Shown in pieces: positions 48,209 through 58,891 of a DNA stretch of 64,000 nt. The position numbers were made by a program, and so were the translations under genes. The stretch's first letter is position 1, and each line of letters starts with the position of its first letter. Origin of the DNA: an uncultured Alphaproteobacteria bacterium (lineage in GTDB: Bacteria; Pseudomonadota; Alphaproteobacteria; HIMB59; GCA-002718135); the NCBI GenBank assembly GCA_902614395.1, contig CACMKW010000006.1:1-64000 (forward strand). Reading direction: 5' to 3'. Under the pieces are notes generated by a model. It did not search any database, had not been told where the DNA came from, and worked only from the letters and a program-made list of their open reading frames with translations.

Positions 48209-49420
48209 ATGAAACTTATAGTAATGAAATTTGGTGGTACTTCTGTAGGTAGTATCGATAAAATCAATAATGTTGCAAACATTGTTGAAAAGCAATTAAA
48301 TGATAGAAAGTTAATTGTAGTTTTATCTGCAATGTCAGGTGTTACAAATAAAATGCAAGAATATATTGATGAAATTGAATCAAATGAGATTATTGAAAAT
48401 GATTTAATTCTAACATCTGGTGAAGCTGTTTCAGTTGGACTTCTCTCAGCTATTTTAAAAAAAAGAAATATTAAATCTATTCCATTACTCGGATGGCAAA
48501 TCCCAATTATAACAGACAGTAACCATCAAAAAGCGAAAATCTTAAACATAGATAAAGTTAGAATTGATAAATATCTTAATAATCATGATGTCTTAGTAGT
48601 TGCTGGCTTCCAAGGTATAAATATAGATGGAAAGATTACATCATTAGGTAGGGGTGGTTCTGATACAACTGCAGTTGCTGTTGCTGCTGCTGTTGATGCT
48701 GATAGATGTGATATTTATACCGATGTTGATGGTGTTTATTCAACTGATCCAAATCTGGAACCCAAAGCAAAAAAAATTAATAAATTGGCATTTGAAGAAA
48801 TGTTAGAAATGTCTTCTACTGGTGCAAAAGTACTTCATACTCGCTCTGTTGAATTAGCGATGAAAAACAATCTCACCTTGCAAGTACTTTCTTCAACTAC
48901 AAAAGAAAGCGGCACTCTTGTTGTAGATGAAAATAAATTAATTGAAAAAGAAATTGTAAGTGGAGTGAGTTACAGTAATAATGAATCAAAACTAACCCTA
49001 TCTGGTATTGCTGATAAACCTGGTATATCCGCAACAATTTTTGGATTGTTAGCTAATAATAATATTAACGTAGATATGATTGTTCAAAATACATCTCAAG
49101 ATGGTGTAACTGCAAATATCACCTTTACTGTTCCAAATGGTGAAATGCATAATGCTAAAAAAATATTAGAAGAAAATCAAAATTTAATTGACTTTAAATC
49201 TATTGAAACCGATAGTAATATTTCTAAAATTTCTGTAATTGGTATGGGTATGATGTCTCAATCTGGAGTAGCAAAGAAAATGTTTACAACTTTAGCTGAT
49301 AATTCAATTAATATATTAGCTATCTCTACATCAGAAATAAAGATAAGTGTCTTGATTAATAAAAAATTTACAAAAATTGCTGTAAAATCTCTACATGAGG
49401 CATATAATCTAGGAAACTAA
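48209..49420 (+). CDS. lysC: Aspartate kinase
   Basis: Aspartate kinase starts the lysine, threonine and methionine branch. Seen: KFGGTSVGS at the N-terminus, SLGRGGSDTTAVAVAAAV, DVDGVYSTDPN, MLEMSSTGAKVLHTRSVELA, and two C-terminal ACT domains from about residue 265 (GIADKPGISATIFGLLANN), which usually give feedback control. The 403 residues match the monofunctional form. Its TAA is followed directly by the next ATG. Confidence 0.98.
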   Translation: MKLIVMKFGGTSVGSIDKINNVANIVEKQLNDRKLIVVLSAMSGVTNKMQEYIDEIESNEIIENDLILTSGEAVSVGLLSAILKKRNIKSIPLLGWQIPIITDSNHQKAKILNIDKVRIDKYLNNHDVLVVAGFQGINIDGKITSLGRGGSDTTAVAVAAAVDADRCDIYTDVDGVYSTDPNLEPKAKKINKLAFEEMLEMSSTGAKVLHTRSVELAMKNNLTLQVLSSTTKESGTLVVDENKLIEKEIVSGVSYSNNESKLTLSGIADKPGISATIFGLLANNNINVDMIVQNTSQDGVTANITFTVPNGEMHNAKKILEENQNLIDFKSIETDSNISKISVIGMGMMSQSGVAKKMFTTLADNSINILAISTSEIKISVLINKKFTKIAVKSLHEAYNLGN

Positions 49421-50209
49421 ATGAAAACTATAGGTCAAATTTTATCAATTAGAAGAAAATCTAAAAACCTTTCAATTAACGATATATCACTTGAATTAAG
49501 AATTTCAAAAAGTATCATAATTGGACTTGAAAATGATAATATCAAAAACGATACAGATATTATTTTTATTATTGGGCATTTACGATCTTACTCAAACTTT
49601 CTGGAGCTAGATACTGATACAATTATTGAACAATTTAAAGATAAGGTATCATTTAATATTAGAGATGAAAAAAAGAATATTACTCCGATAGTTGAAAATA
49701 ATTTTTTTAAAATTGAAAAGTTTTTTGCTGCGTCTCTTATTTTGATAATATTTACTTCATTTTATTTTTTATTTATTGATCAAAATGATAATGAAATTAA
49801 CTTTGCTTTAGTGCCGGATATTCCTGAAAGTTTGGAGCCTATAGTTGAAAAAGCTAATACTTTTAATAAAGATTTATCTCAAAGTAATTATATTAATAAA
49901 AGTGATTTGATAAATAATTCTAGTGCTTTAGCATCTATAGAATTTGATGAGAATGTTACTATAGTTGCTACATTAAAAATGTTAAATCCAACTTGGTTGC
50001 AACTAAGAGATGAATCAAACAACATTATTTTAAGTAAGTTAATGGACAAAGATGAAGAATTTTCATATGAACTAAAACTAAATTACAATATTACAGCAGG
50101 TAATGCGGGTAATATATTAGTGCTTATAGATGGTGATGTAAGAGGCAAGATAGGTAAATACGGTGATGTAATAGACTCTTTTGTTTTAAATAAAGATTTT
50201 ACTAACTAA
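49421..50209 (+). CDS. RodZ-like protein (HTH, one membrane helix, DUF4115)
   Basis: The 262-residue protein has an N-terminal Cro/C1-type helix-turn-helix (GQILSIRRKSKNLSINDISLELRISKSII), a single membrane helix near residues 100-120 (FAASLILIIFTSFYFLFI), a low-complexity linker, and a C-terminal beta domain (WLQLRDESNNIILSKLMDKDEEFSY) typical of DUF4115. RodZ links MreB to the envelope in rod-shaped cells. In alphaproteobacteria such a gene commonly precedes ispG, as here. It abuts lysC. Confidence 0.88.
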   Translation: MKTIGQILSIRRKSKNLSINDISLELRISKSIIIGLENDNIKNDTDIIFIIGHLRSYSNFLELDTDTIIEQFKDKVSFNIRDEKKNITPIVENNFFKIEKFFAASLILIIFTSFYFLFIDQNDNEINFALVPDIPESLEPIVEKANTFNKDLSQSNYINKSDLINNSSALASIEFDENVTIVATLKMLNPTWLQLRDESNNIILSKLMDKDEEFSYELKLNYNITAGNAGNILVLIDGDVRGKIGKYGDVIDSFVLNKDFTN

Positions 50210-50213
50210 ATAG

Positions 50214-51311
50214 ATGCTAAGACCGTATCAACAAATTCATAGAAGAAAATCGCGCGTAATTAATGTTGGCAATGTAAGTATCGGTGGCAATAATCAAATT
50301 GCAGTTCAAACAATGACAAACACTCTTACCTCTAATGCAAAAGATACTATTGCCCAAATAGAAAGATCAGCAAAACTAGGAGTTGATTTAGTACGTGTTT
50401 CTGTTCCAGATAAAGAATCTTCAAATTCTTTAAAAGAAATAGTAAAGCATAGCCCAGTACCTATTATTGCGGATATACATTTTCATTATAAAAGAGGAAT
50501 CGAGGCAGCAAATAGTGGCGCCTCTTGTATTAGAATAAATCCAGGTAATATTGGCAGTATTGATAGAATAAAAGAAGTTATAAAGGCAGCAAAAGATAAC
50601 AATTGCTCAATTAGAGTCGGTGTAAATGCAGGTAGTTTAGAAAAACAAATTTTAGAAAAATTTTCTGAGCCTAATCCAGAGGCTTTAGTTGAAAGTGCTT
50701 TATTAAATATAAAAATACTTGAAGATAATGATTTCACCAATTTTAAAATTAGCGTGAAATCTTCAGATATATTCATGTCTATAAAAGCATATGAGCAATT
50801 AGCTGAATTATGTGATTATCCATTGCATTTAGGTATTACTGAAGCTGGAGGAAAAAGAACAGGTTCAATCAAATCTTCAATAGGAATTGGAAATTTACTT
50901 TTGAGAGGAATAGGAGATACAATTAGAATTTCATTGTCAGATGAGCCAGAGGAAGAGGTAAGAGTTGGTTTTGAAATCTTAAAAAGTTTAGGTTTAAGGA
51001 ATAGAGGTGTAAAAATTATATCATGCCCTTCATGTGCTAGACAACAATTTGAAGTAATAAAAACTGTAAAAAATTTAGAAAAAAAATTAGATGATATTTC
51101 CACGCCTATAACAGTGTCAATAATTGGATGTGTTGTTAATGGTCCAGGTGAAGCAACTATGACAAATATTGGAATAACTGGTGGTGGTAATGACACACAC
51201 ATGATTTATCTTGATGGTAAAAAAAATAATGTTGTAAAAAATGTTGATTTAGAAAATTATCTTGAAGATCTTATTAGAAAAAAAACAAAAGAAATAGAAC
51301 TTAGTAATTAA
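50214..51311 (+). CDS. ispG: 4-hydroxy-3-methylbut-2-enyl diphosphate synthase
   Basis: IspG (GcpE) is the [4Fe-4S] enzyme that makes HMBPP in the MEP isoprenoid pathway. Seen: [42 protein letters not shown], and the cluster ligands in [10 protein letters not shown] and [10 protein letters not shown]. The 365 residues are typical. It is followed two bases later by hisS. Confidence 0.98.
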   Translation: MLRPYQQIHRRKSRVINVGNVSIGGNNQIAVQTMTNTLTSNAKDTIAQIERSAKLGVDLVRVSVPDKESSNSLKEIVKHSPVPIIADIHFHYKRGIEAANSGASCIRINPGNIGSIDRIKEVIKAAKDNNCSIRVGVNAGSLEKQILEKFSEPNPEALVESALLNIKILEDNDFTNFKISVKSSDIFMSIKAYEQLAELCDYPLHLGITEAGGKRTGSIKSSIGIGNLLLRGIGDTIRISLSDEPEEEVRVGFEILKSLGLRNRGVKIISCPSCARQQFEVIKTVKNLEKKLDDISTPITVSIIGCVVNGPGEATMTNIGITGGGNDTHMIYLDGKKNNVVKNVDLENYLEDLIRKKTKEIELSN

Positions 51312-51312
51312 T

Positions 51313-52557
51313 ATGAAATTAAGACCAGTAAGAGGTACACATGATATATTTGGAGAAGAAATAGATAAATTTAACTTTATTTCTAATATTGTTTCTAAAA
51401 ACGCTAACTTAAAAGAATATAAAGAAATCCAGACACCAATTTTTGAATTTAGTGATTTATTTGCAAAACCTTTAGGTGAACATTCTGATGTTGTGTTGAA
51501 AGAAATGTATTCATTCGAAGATCGTAATAATGAATTTTTAACACTACGGCCTGAGTACACAACGCCTATGATTAGAGCGGCTATTACTAATAATCTCCTA
51601 AATGATCTTCCATTAAAAATTTTTGGAATTGGACCAATGTTTAGAAGAGAAAGGCCACAAAAGGGTAGATATAGACAATTTAATCAAATTAATTTTGAAA
51701 TACTTGGAACTAGAGATTTTCTTGCAGATGTTGAGTTAATTTCTCTGTCAAATAATATTTTAAACGAACTGCTACCTAAATCTAAAATAAAACTGCATAT
51801 TAATTCTTTAGGAGATAAAAAAACCTTAATTGATTTTAAAAAAAGTCTTACAAAATACTTTAATACCCATAAAAAAAAACTATCAGAAGAAAGCATAAAA
51901 AAAATTGCAACTAACCCATTAAGAATATTAGATTCAAAAAACGAGGAAGATGTTGAAATTTCAATATCTTCACCTAAAATAAATGAATACTTAACCGATG
52001 AGGCAAAAAAGCACTACGAAGATATTAAAAGATCATTAAATATACTAGAAATTGATTTTGAAGAAAATACCAATCTCGTTAGAGGTCTTGATTATTATTG
52101 TAATACAGTATTCGAATACAAATCAGATAATTTAGGAAGTCAAGATACATTATTAGGTGGTGGAAGATATGATGGTTTAATAAAAGTATTAGGTGGGCCT
52201 GATATACCGGGTATTGGATGGGCTGCAGGTATTGAAAGAATTGCATTATTAATGGAGTCCGAAAAAAAAATAAGCTCAACTATTCATATTGCAGTAACAA
52301 ATGAAAAATTTACTGATTATTTTCTTTATCTACAAAAATATTTGTCTGAAAATAGGATTTCATATTACTGGAATTATAAATACAATTTAAAAAAATCATT
52401 TACAAAAGCAAATACATCTTCAGCATCATATATAATTATTATTGGAGAAAATGAGTTTAATGGGGATTTCTTTACTATTAAAAATTTAACGACTGGTGAA
52501 CAAAAAGAATTAAAGCTTAATCAAATATTAAATCATTTGAATGATAAATCTAGATAA
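51313..52557 (+). CDS. hisS: Histidyl-tRNA synthetase
   Basis: This class II synthetase charges tRNA-His. Seen: [13 protein letters not shown], motif 2 [24 protein letters not shown], the His-binding [15 protein letters not shown], and motif 3 [13 protein letters not shown]. The 414 residues are normal. Its last 17 bases overlap the prfA start, so the two are tightly coupled. Confidence 0.98.
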   Translation: MKLRPVRGTHDIFGEEIDKFNFISNIVSKNANLKEYKEIQTPIFEFSDLFAKPLGEHSDVVLKEMYSFEDRNNEFLTLRPEYTTPMIRAAITNNLLNDLPLKIFGIGPMFRRERPQKGRYRQFNQINFEILGTRDFLADVELISLSNNILNELLPKSKIKLHINSLGDKKTLIDFKKSLTKYFNTHKKKLSEESIKKIATNPLRILDSKNEEDVEISISSPKINEYLTDEAKKHYEDIKRSLNILEIDFEENTNLVRGLDYYCNTVFEYKSDNLGSQDTLLGGGRYDGLIKVLGGPDIPGIGWAAGIERIALLMESEKKISSTIHIAVTNEKFTDYFLYLQKYLSENRISYYWNYKYNLKKSFTKANTSSASYIIIIGENEFNGDFFTIKNLTTGEQKELKLNQILNHLNDKSR

Positions 52558-53617
52558 ACAATTTTCAATAATTTTAGAAAAATTTAAATTAATAGAAAAT
52601 TCATTAAACAATATGAATGATATTGACTCAAATGAATTAATTAAATTAAACAGAGATTATTCAGAGCTCCGCCCAATTGTAGAAAAAATCCAAGAATACA
52701 ACAATTTACAAAAAGATGTATTAAATCTTGATGAGTTAGTAAAAGATAATGATTTAGAGATTAGTAAAATAGCGGAAACGGAACTCATTGAAAAAAAAAT
52801 TCAAATTAAAGATCTTGAACAGGAATTATTAAAGTTACTAATTCCAAAAGATGAAAATGACTCTAAAAATTCAATTTTAGAAATCAGAGCCGGTACTGGA
52901 GGCGATGAAGCATCACTTTTTGCTTCTGATTTATTAAATATGTATCAGAGATATGCCGATTTAAATTCATGGAAATTTGACATTCTATCAATATCAGAAA
53001 CAGGTTTAAAAGGAGTAAAGGAGGCTATTTGTAATATTTCAGGATTAAATGTATTTTCAAAACTTAAATTTGAGTCTGGTGTTCATAGAGTGCAAAGAGT
53101 TCCAACAACTGAAAGTAGTGGAAGAGTACATACCTCAGCTGCTACTGTAGCAGTTCTACCTGAAGCTGAAGAGGTTGATATTGAAGTTCTTGATAAAGAT
53201 CTAAGAATTGATGTTTTTAGATCAAGTGGACCAGGAGGACAATCTGTAAATACAACTGATAGTGCCGTAAGAATCACACACATTCCAACAGGTATAGTAG
53301 TTTCTCAACAAGATGAAAAATCTCAACATAAAAATAAAGCAAAAGCTTTAAAGATTTTACGATCCAGATTACTAGACAATCAAATACAAGAAAAAAACAA
53401 AGAAAGATCTGAGCAAAGAAAAAATCAAGTAGGTTCTGGAGATAGATCTGAAAGAATAAGAACCTATAATTTTCCTCAAGGAAGAGTTTCTGATCATAGA
53501 ATAAATCTTACATTATATAATCTTTCAGAAATACTTGAGGGTAAAATAGATGAGTTGATAAATCCTTTAATTGCTGAAGAAGAGAGTACAAAGCTAGCAA
53601 ACATGAAAAATGAATAA
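52541..53617 (+). CDS. prfA: Peptide chain release factor 1
   Basis: RF1 ends translation at UAA and UAG. Seen: the peptidyl-hydrolase motif [20 protein letters not shown] with GGQ, an anticodon-like P-x-T region ([13 protein letters not shown]), and the C-terminal [19 protein letters not shown]. The 358 residues are normal. It overlaps prmC, which methylates this GGQ glutamine, by 8 bases. Confidence 0.98.
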   Translation: MINLDKQFSIILEKFKLIENSLNNMNDIDSNELIKLNRDYSELRPIVEKIQEYNNLQKDVLNLDELVKDNDLEISKIAETELIEKKIQIKDLEQELLKLLIPKDENDSKNSILEIRAGTGGDEASLFASDLLNMYQRYADLNSWKFDILSISETGLKGVKEAICNISGLNVFSKLKFESGVHRVQRVPTTESSGRVHTSAATVAVLPEAEEVDIEVLDKDLRIDVFRSSGPGGQSVNTTDSAVRITHIPTGIVVSQQDEKSQHKNKAKALKILRSRLLDNQIQEKNKERSEQRKNQVGSGDRSERIRTYNFPQGRVSDHRINLTLYNLSEILEGKIDELINPLIAEEESTKLANMKNE

Positions 53618-54440
53618 TTTAATTAAAGAGAGTTTAATTAAATTAAAACAAAAAAATATAACTAGTCCAGAACTAGATCTAAGAATTTTACTTAAACATG
53701 CTTCAAAAAAAAATGATGAAATTATTTTAAGTAATCTTAATGTAGACAATATTGATATTGTTAAATTTAAATCTTATTTACAAAAAAGAATTAATAGACA
53801 ACCAATAGCTAAAATTATTAAAAATAAGCCTTTTTGGAAAAATGATTTTTATGTAAATAATTTTGTTTTAGATCCACGTCCTGAAACTGAATTAATAATT
53901 GAGGAAGCATTAAATATTTATAGAAATAAACACCTTAAATTAAAAATATTAGATATTGGTACTGGATCAGGATGCCTCGCAGTATCACTAGCAAAGGAAT
54001 TTAAAAATGCATCTATTACAGCTATAGATATATCTAGAGAAGCATTAGAGGTTGCTGAAAAAAACTTAAAAATACATAGTTGTTATAATCAAATCCAACT
54101 TAAGATGATAGATTATAAAAATATAAATTCCAAGTTTGATTTAATTGTATCTAATCCACCATACCTTACAAACGAACAGTTTAATAATGCTGATCCAGAA
54201 GTTAGAAATTTTGAGCCGAAATTAGCCTTAGTTGGAGGAGATGATGGTTTGAAATTTTACAGAGAATATTCAAAAAATATTAAAAATTTAATGAATAAAA
54301 GTGCTTATTTTATATGTGAAATTGGCATTAATCAGAGACAAGATTGTGAAGAAATTTTTGAAAATTCTGGATTAAATTTGAATAAAATAGTTAATGATCT
54401 TCAAGGAATCGAGAGAATTCTAAGTTTTTCCAAGATATAA
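53610..54440 (+). CDS. prmC: Release factor glutamine N5-methyltransferase
   Basis: PrmC methylates the Gln of the GGQ motif in release factors. Seen: an N-terminal helical domain, [12 protein letters not shown], the SAM motif [19 protein letters not shown], and the catalytic SNPPYL. The 276 residues are typical. It follows prfA with an 8-base overlap. Confidence 0.97.
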   Translation: MNNLIKESLIKLKQKNITSPELDLRILLKHASKKNDEIILSNLNVDNIDIVKFKSYLQKRINRQPIAKIIKNKPFWKNDFYVNNFVLDPRPETELIIEEALNIYRNKHLKLKILDIGTGSGCLAVSLAKEFKNASITAIDISREALEVAEKNLKIHSCYNQIQLKMIDYKNINSKFDLIVSNPPYLTNEQFNNADPEVRNFEPKLALVGGDDGLKFYREYSKNIKNLMNKSAYFICEIGINQRQDCEEIFENSGLNLNKIVNDLQGIERILSFSKI

Positions 54441-54517
54441 GTTGAAATAAATAAAATGAACTGTATAAATTAATTAAATATTAATAATTTATTAAAAATT
54501 TTTAATTTCCAAACAAA

Positions 54518-54931
54518 ATGTATAAAAAGAACGGTAGAACCGCTTATAAGAGTAATAGAAGAACCAGTTTTAAGAAACCTGGTGGATATAAAAATTTCAA
54601 TAATAGAAATAGAGGAAATGTATCCCAGCAATATAACAAGTACTTAAAACTAGCTAAAGAAGCATCAAGATCAGGTGATAGAATTCAATCTGAATACTAT
54701 TATCAATTTACTGATCACTTCTATAGAATAATGGTTGAGCTAGGTATTAATATTGAAGAAAACTCAAATTTTGATGACCAAAAACAAAGTACTTCAAATG
54801 AACAAACTTCAGATACTGATAATGAAACTATTGAAGTAAATGACAATGATAAAGTAGAAGATGATTCCATCGAATCTATTCCATTTATAGCTGAACCATC
54901 TAAAGAAAAAAGAACAAGATCAACAAAGTAG
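54518..54931 (+). CDS. DUF4167 family protein
   Basis: The 137-residue protein starts basic and Asn/Arg-rich (KNGRTAYKSNRRTSFKKPGG), then has the conserved DUF4167 core KYLKLAKEASRSGDRIQSEYYYQFTDHFYRIM (about residues 42-75), and ends with an acidic low-complexity tail and a short basic end. The family is alphaproteobacterial and regularly follows prmC; nucleic-acid binding is a guess from the basic start. The function is unknown. Confidence 0.9.
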   Translation: MYKKNGRTAYKSNRRTSFKKPGGYKNFNNRNRGNVSQQYNKYLKLAKEASRSGDRIQSEYYYQFTDHFYRIMVELGINIEENSNFDDQKQSTSNEQTSDTDNETIEVNDNDKVEDDSIESIPFIAEPSKEKRTRSTK

Positions 54932-56227
54932 TTATTCGTATAACATGCTCAAATGATCAGCATATATTATTTTATATTCTTCTTTAAATTTCTCTAATTC
55001 TTTACCCTCAAGTATTTTTCCAGAAGGAAGTTTTAGTTTTAACGGATTTATATGTTTATTTTGATAAATAATTTCATAATGAAGATGAGGTCCAGTAGAA
55101 TTTCCTGTACTACCTACATAGCCTATAACTTCACCTTGGTTTACTCTTACCCCTTTAGAAATACCTTTCTTATAATTTGACATATGTGCATACGCCGTTT
55201 TATATCCATTATTATGCCTTATACGAATATATTTCCCATATCCTCCATTCCTTCCAACATATTCAACAATTCCATTCCCTCCAGCATAAATTGGTGTTCC
55301 TGTTGGTGCAGCAAAATCAACACCTTTATGCATTTTATTAAAACCTGAAATAGGATGTTTTCGCATACCAAAATTTGATGAAATTCTTGCACCATCTAAT
55401 GGTGTCTTTAAAATTGATTTTTTAACATTTTTTCCCTCTCTGTTAAAATAATCAACATAACCATCATCTGTAATAAACTTAAAATATTCTAATTGTTTTC
55501 CATCAATTATTATCGAAGCATATTTAATATCGTTATATTCTAGTCTACCTGTTTCAACTATTTCATCAAATTCATAGGATATTGAAACAACTGTATCGAC
55601 TCTAATATCTCTTTGAAAATCAAGATCAAAACTAAAAAGGCGTATAATTTTAACTAAAATATCTGATGATACATCATTTTTAATACCGTCTGAAAATAAT
55701 GATTCTGAAATTGTATACTCTTTTGCTTCAATAAATGAATTCTTCGTTAACTTTATTATATTTAGATCTATTTCTTTATCTAAATTAACAGAGATTATAG
55801 TCTCATTGTTTTTAAAAAATTCAATTTTTTTTATTTCAGCAAAATTATTTTCAAATACACTTATAATTTCTCCAGTTTTAATTTTCTTTAAATCATAAGT
55901 TTCTTCGATCTTACTAATGATTTCATAAATTTTTTTCTGCTTAAAGTTTAGATTTTCCAAAATAGAGACAAAAGTATCACCTTGTAAAATTTCAATTTTT
56001 TTCTCAACTAATTGTTCTTTATCAATATTTTTTTTTATATTTGGTGTTGCTACTTCTTCTTCTTTTTTTTCTTGAATAATTTCTTTTTTATCTTCTACTA
56101 TTTCTTTTTTTATAATTTCTTCCTCAAAAATATATTTCTCTGATATGTTTAAGTATTCAGAAATAAACAAATAATATCCTAATGATATTAAAGAAATTAA
56201 AATTAGATATCTTAAAATTCTAAACAC
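54932..56227 (-). CDS. M23 family murein endopeptidase
   Basis: The 431-residue envelope protein has an N-terminal membrane anchor (ILRYLILISLISLGYYLFI), a Lys/Glu-rich linker, a LysM/OapA-like region (VEKKIEILQGDTFVSIL), and a C-terminal LytM domain with zinc ligands in HKGVDFAAPTGTP and GPHLHYEI. It would cut peptidoglycan cross-bridges, or help regulate amidases. It abuts the flavin reductase gene. Confidence 0.94.
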   Translation of the reverse strand: MFRILRYLILISLISLGYYLFISEYLNISEKYIFEEEIIKKEIVEDKKEIIQEKKEEEVATPNIKKNIDKEQLVEKKIEILQGDTFVSILENLNFKQKKIYEIISKIEETYDLKKIKTGEIISVFENNFAEIKKIEFFKNNETIISVNLDKEIDLNIIKLTKNSFIEAKEYTISESLFSDGIKNDVSSDILVKIIRLFSFDLDFQRDIRVDTVVSISYEFDEIVETGRLEYNDIKYASIIIDGKQLEYFKFITDDGYVDYFNREGKNVKKSILKTPLDGARISSNFGMRKHPISGFNKMHKGVDFAAPTGTPIYAGGNGIVEYVGRNGGYGKYIRIRHNNGYKTAYAHMSNYKKGISKGVRVNQGEVIGYVGSTGNSTGPHLHYEIIYQNKHINPLKLKLPSGKILEGKELEKFKEEYKIIYADHLSMLYE

Positions 56228-56692
56228 CTAAAAATATTTTGAATTAAAATATACAAGTGGTTTCAATTTATCGTTAGATTGTAATTCCAATATCTTGCAT
56301 ATAAATATTATGTGATCACCTTTTTTGATTTTTTCTATTAGTTCACATTCAAGATTTGCTATACAATTTGGTATAATTACTGTTTTATTTTTCCCTTCAA
56401 TAAATTTTATATCTTCTAAATTAGGCTCAGTTAAAGCAAAATTGTCAGATAATTTTTTTTGTTTACTAGATAGAATATTTATTGATAAAAATTTAGTTTT
56501 TGAAAACTTCTTTATTGAGGATGAGTAATTACCTAAAGAAAACAGAACCATAGGAGGGTTAAGAGATAAAGAGTTAAATGAGTTAACAGTTTTCCCATAA
56601 ATTGAATTATTATTTTTAACACATACAACAGTAATTCCTGTTGAAAACTTACTAAGTGTTTTTTTAAAATTATTAGTATTTACTTTTTTCAT
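56228..56692 (-). CDS. Flavin reductase family protein
   Basis: The 154-residue protein matches the FMN-binding split-barrel flavin reductases (DIM6/HpaC/RutF type): KKTLSKFSTGITVVCVK, GKTVNSFNSLSLNPPMVLFSLG, FLSINILSSKQKKLSDNFA and DHIIFICKIL. These supply reduced flavin to a monooxygenase partner or act alone. The partner is not evident. It overlaps the GNAT gene by 4 bases. Confidence 0.9.
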   Translation of the reverse strand: MKKVNTNNFKKTLSKFSTGITVVCVKNNNSIYGKTVNSFNSLSLNPPMVLFSLGNYSSSIKKFSKTKFLSINILSSKQKKLSDNFALTEPNLEDIKFIEGKNKTVIIPNCIANLECELIEKIKKGDHIIFICKILELQSNDKLKPLVYFNSKYF

Positions 56693-57189
56693 AACCTTTT
56701 TTGCATATAAATAGAATCAATCCACTTATTTTTTTTAAAACCAGCTTTCTTTATAGTTCCAATATATTGAAAACCATTATTTTTATGTATTTTTATTGAA
56801 GCAAAATTATTTTTTCCACCAATCACTGCTATCAAATTTTTAATCTTTGAAATTTTTTTACATAATTTAACAAGTTCTTTTAGTATTTTATTACCATAAC
56901 CATTATTAATTAAATCTGGATCAACATAGATTGAATGTTCATATGAAAATCTATATCCACTTTTTTCTCTAAATTTATTTACAAAGGCTAATCCAATAAC
57001 TTCATTTTCTTCAATTGCTAAAATAAATGGTAATTTATTTTTTTTAATTTTTTTTAATAATAAATTAAATTTTAATTTAGATAATTTTTTTTCTTCAAAA
57101 TTAGAGAATGAATTTTCAATAAAATAATTATAAATTTTTAGAGCTTTAGAGATTTCATTTTCTGTAAAATTGTTTTTTTTTACCCTCAT
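56689..57189 (-). CDS. GNAT family N-acetyltransferase
   Basis: The 166-residue acetyltransferase has the GNAT acetyl-CoA region SIYVDPDLINNGYGNKIL (motif A, with a diverged Q/RxxGxG/A: NNGYGN) and the family-typical NFASIKIHKNNGFQYIGTIKKAGFK. It resembles phosphinothricin/L-amino-acid acetyltransferases, but the substrate is unknown. It is the first of a three-gene minus-strand run. The roughly 220-base AT-rich gap to the tRNA holds no further gene I can see. Confidence 0.88.
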   Translation of the reverse strand: MRVKKNNFTENEISKALKIYNYFIENSFSNFEEKKLSKLKFNLLLKKIKKNKLPFILAIEENEVIGLAFVNKFREKSGYRFSYEHSIYVDPDLINNGYGNKILKELVKLCKKISKIKNLIAVIGGKNNFASIKIHKNNGFQYIGTIKKAGFKKNKWIDSIYMQKRL

Positions 57190-57411
57190 TTATCTCCTAA
57201 TATTAATATTCAATTGTATGAATAATTCTAGACTCTGAATATTATTTAATAAAAAATTGATCAATATGTTTATAATTTATTTACTTAATTAATGATTAAA
57301 AAAGGTTAAATTAAGTATAATTTAAAAATCTCATACGATCTTTCAATTATTGCTTTAGCTTTAAAAGTCATTATATTTCAAATACTATATTTTTATAAAA
57401 TAAAACTTATT

Positions 57412-57486
57412 GGGTGTGTAGCTCAGCGGTAGAGCACTGCCTCGACACGGCAGGGGTCACAGGTTCAATCCCTGTCACACCCACCA
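57412..57486 (+). tRNA. tRNA-Val (GAC)
   Basis: The 75-base gene folds into a full cloverleaf with encoded CCA. Acceptor GGGTGTG pairs with CACACCC; the D arm is GCTC/GAGC; the anticodon stem CTGCC/GGCAG carries the loop TCGACAC with anticodon GAC; the T arm is ACAGG/CCTGT with loop TTCAATC. The residue at position 33, almost always U, is C here. The gene stands alone between the GNAT gene and the DUF2177 gene. Confidence 0.97.
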
Positions 57487-57540
57487 TAGAAATTTTAATA
57501 AATATTCTTGAAATTTAATAATATGATATATTTATAGTAT

Positions 57541-57951
57541 ATGTTCAAATGTTTATTAGTAGCCACTCTAATCTCTTCATTAATTTTCTTAATAATAGAT
57601 GTAATTTGGCTAAGCTTTGCTACAAAATCTTTTTATAAACCTTTAATAGGTAATTTATTAGCTGATAAGCCTGTAATGTGGGCTGCTGCTCTTTTTTATA
57701 TATTGTATGTCTTTGGTATGGCTTTGGTTGTAATTCAACCTTGTGTTGATTCTGGTAACTTAATGAAAACATTGTACACTGGCTTCATATTTGGTTTGGT
57801 TGCATATGGCACATATAACTTAACAAATATGGCAGTACTTAAAGGATGGTCACCAACCGTTACTTTCGTAGACATGTTCTGGGGTGGTTCATTAACAGCC
57901 GTATCAGCTACATCTGGATTATACTTAGCAAAAAAAATAGTACATTTTTAA
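57541..57951 (+). CDS. DUF2177 family membrane protein
   Basis: The 136-residue protein has four hydrophobic helices and family-typical segments: LIIDVIWLSFATKSFYKPLIG, VMWAAALFYILYVFGMALVVI, GFIFGLVAYGTYNLTNMAVLKGW and FVDMFWGGSLTAV. DUF2177 proteins are inner-membrane proteins of unknown function. It stands alone after the tRNA; its TTAA stop is shared with ispA. Confidence 0.9.
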   Translation: MFKCLLVATLISSLIFLIIDVIWLSFATKSFYKPLIGNLLADKPVMWAAALFYILYVFGMALVVIQPCVDSGNLMKTLYTGFIFGLVAYGTYNLTNMAVLKGWSPTVTFVDMFWGGSLTAVSATSGLYLAKKIVHF

Positions 57952-58838
57952 TTTAATCGATCCATTCCAAATTTTAGCATTTTTATTAGTATAGGGTTTT
58001 GGTTTATTTTATTTTTATATTTTTTTATAAAAGTATTAATTTTATTATTACACAAATCAGTAACTTGTTTTTCACCAATTAATTTTAGTAAGGTACTTTT
58101 GCCTTGTTCAACATCTTTACCTGGTGTTTTTCCAATTTTCTTAAAAGTTCCAATTTCATCGATTAAGTCATCTATAATTTGAAATATTAAACCAAATAAC
58201 ATTCCATAATCTTTTGCAAATTGAATTTCAATTTTACTTTTATCTTTTAATATAAAAGGTGCAGAAAAAGAGAATTCAAATAACTTGCCAGTTTTTCTAG
58301 AATACATATCTAAAATTTTATTTTTAGATAACTTTTTATTTTCATATTCTAAATCTAAATTTTGACCAAGAGCTAATCCTTTATGTCCAATACACAAAGA
58401 AAGATAATTTATTAAATTTAATCTAGAAATAACATTTTTATTTTTAAAATTACCAGAGATCAATTCAAATGCTAAATCATGTAAAGCATCACCAGCTAAT
58501 ATTGCAGTAGCTTCATTAAATTTTTTATGAGTACTTAATTTACCTCTTCTGTAATCATCATCATCCATTGATGGTAAATCATCGTGAATTAAGGAGTACG
58601 AATGTATACATTCAATACATGAGGCTATGATAAAGGCATCATTTGATGAAATTTTTGCTATTTTTGCAGACTCCATTACTAAAAATGGCCTTATTCTTTT
58701 TCCTCCATTCATAGAGCCATAAAAGATTGCATTTGATAAACTGGATTTGTCTAGCTTATTTTTTAAAAGTTTTTTAAATTTAATATCAAACTTTCTTTTA
58801 TTTGCATTTATTAACGTATTTAAGTTCATAGATAACAA
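57948..58838 (-). CDS. ispA: Polyprenyl synthetase (farnesyl/geranylgeranyl diphosphate synthase type)
   Basis: The 296-residue isoprenyl diphosphate synthase has GKRIRPFLVMES, the first Asp-rich motif HDDLPSMDDDDYRRGK (the DDx4D form of bacterial farnesyl synthases), GKTPGKDVEQGKSTL and the second motif IIDDLIDEIG. It would extend DMAPP with IPP for quinone tails or carotenoids. The length and DDx4D favour farnesyl diphosphate synthase, but product length is not certain. Confidence 0.93.
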   Translation of the reverse strand: MLSMNLNTLINANKRKFDIKFKKLLKNKLDKSSLSNAIFYGSMNGGKRIRPFLVMESAKIAKISSNDAFIIASCIECIHSYSLIHDDLPSMDDDDYRRGKLSTHKKFNEATAILAGDALHDLAFELISGNFKNKNVISRLNLINYLSLCIGHKGLALGQNLDLEYENKKLSKNKILDMYSRKTGKLFEFSFSAPFILKDKSKIEIQFAKDYGMLFGLIFQIIDDLIDEIGTFKKIGKTPGKDVEQGKSTLLKLIGEKQVTDLCNNKINTFIKKYKNKINQNPILIKMLKFGMDRLN

Positions 58839-58891
58839 TTTATATTTGTTTTAATTTCTAAATTATTTAATACAAATATGCGAATGTATTT

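Noticed and set aside
57190-57411. The longest gene-free gap (about 220 bases) as a possible small RNA or riboswitch.
   Set aside because: It is AT-rich with no stable stem-loop, known riboswitch core or open frame that I can see; part of it is probably the tRNA promoter.
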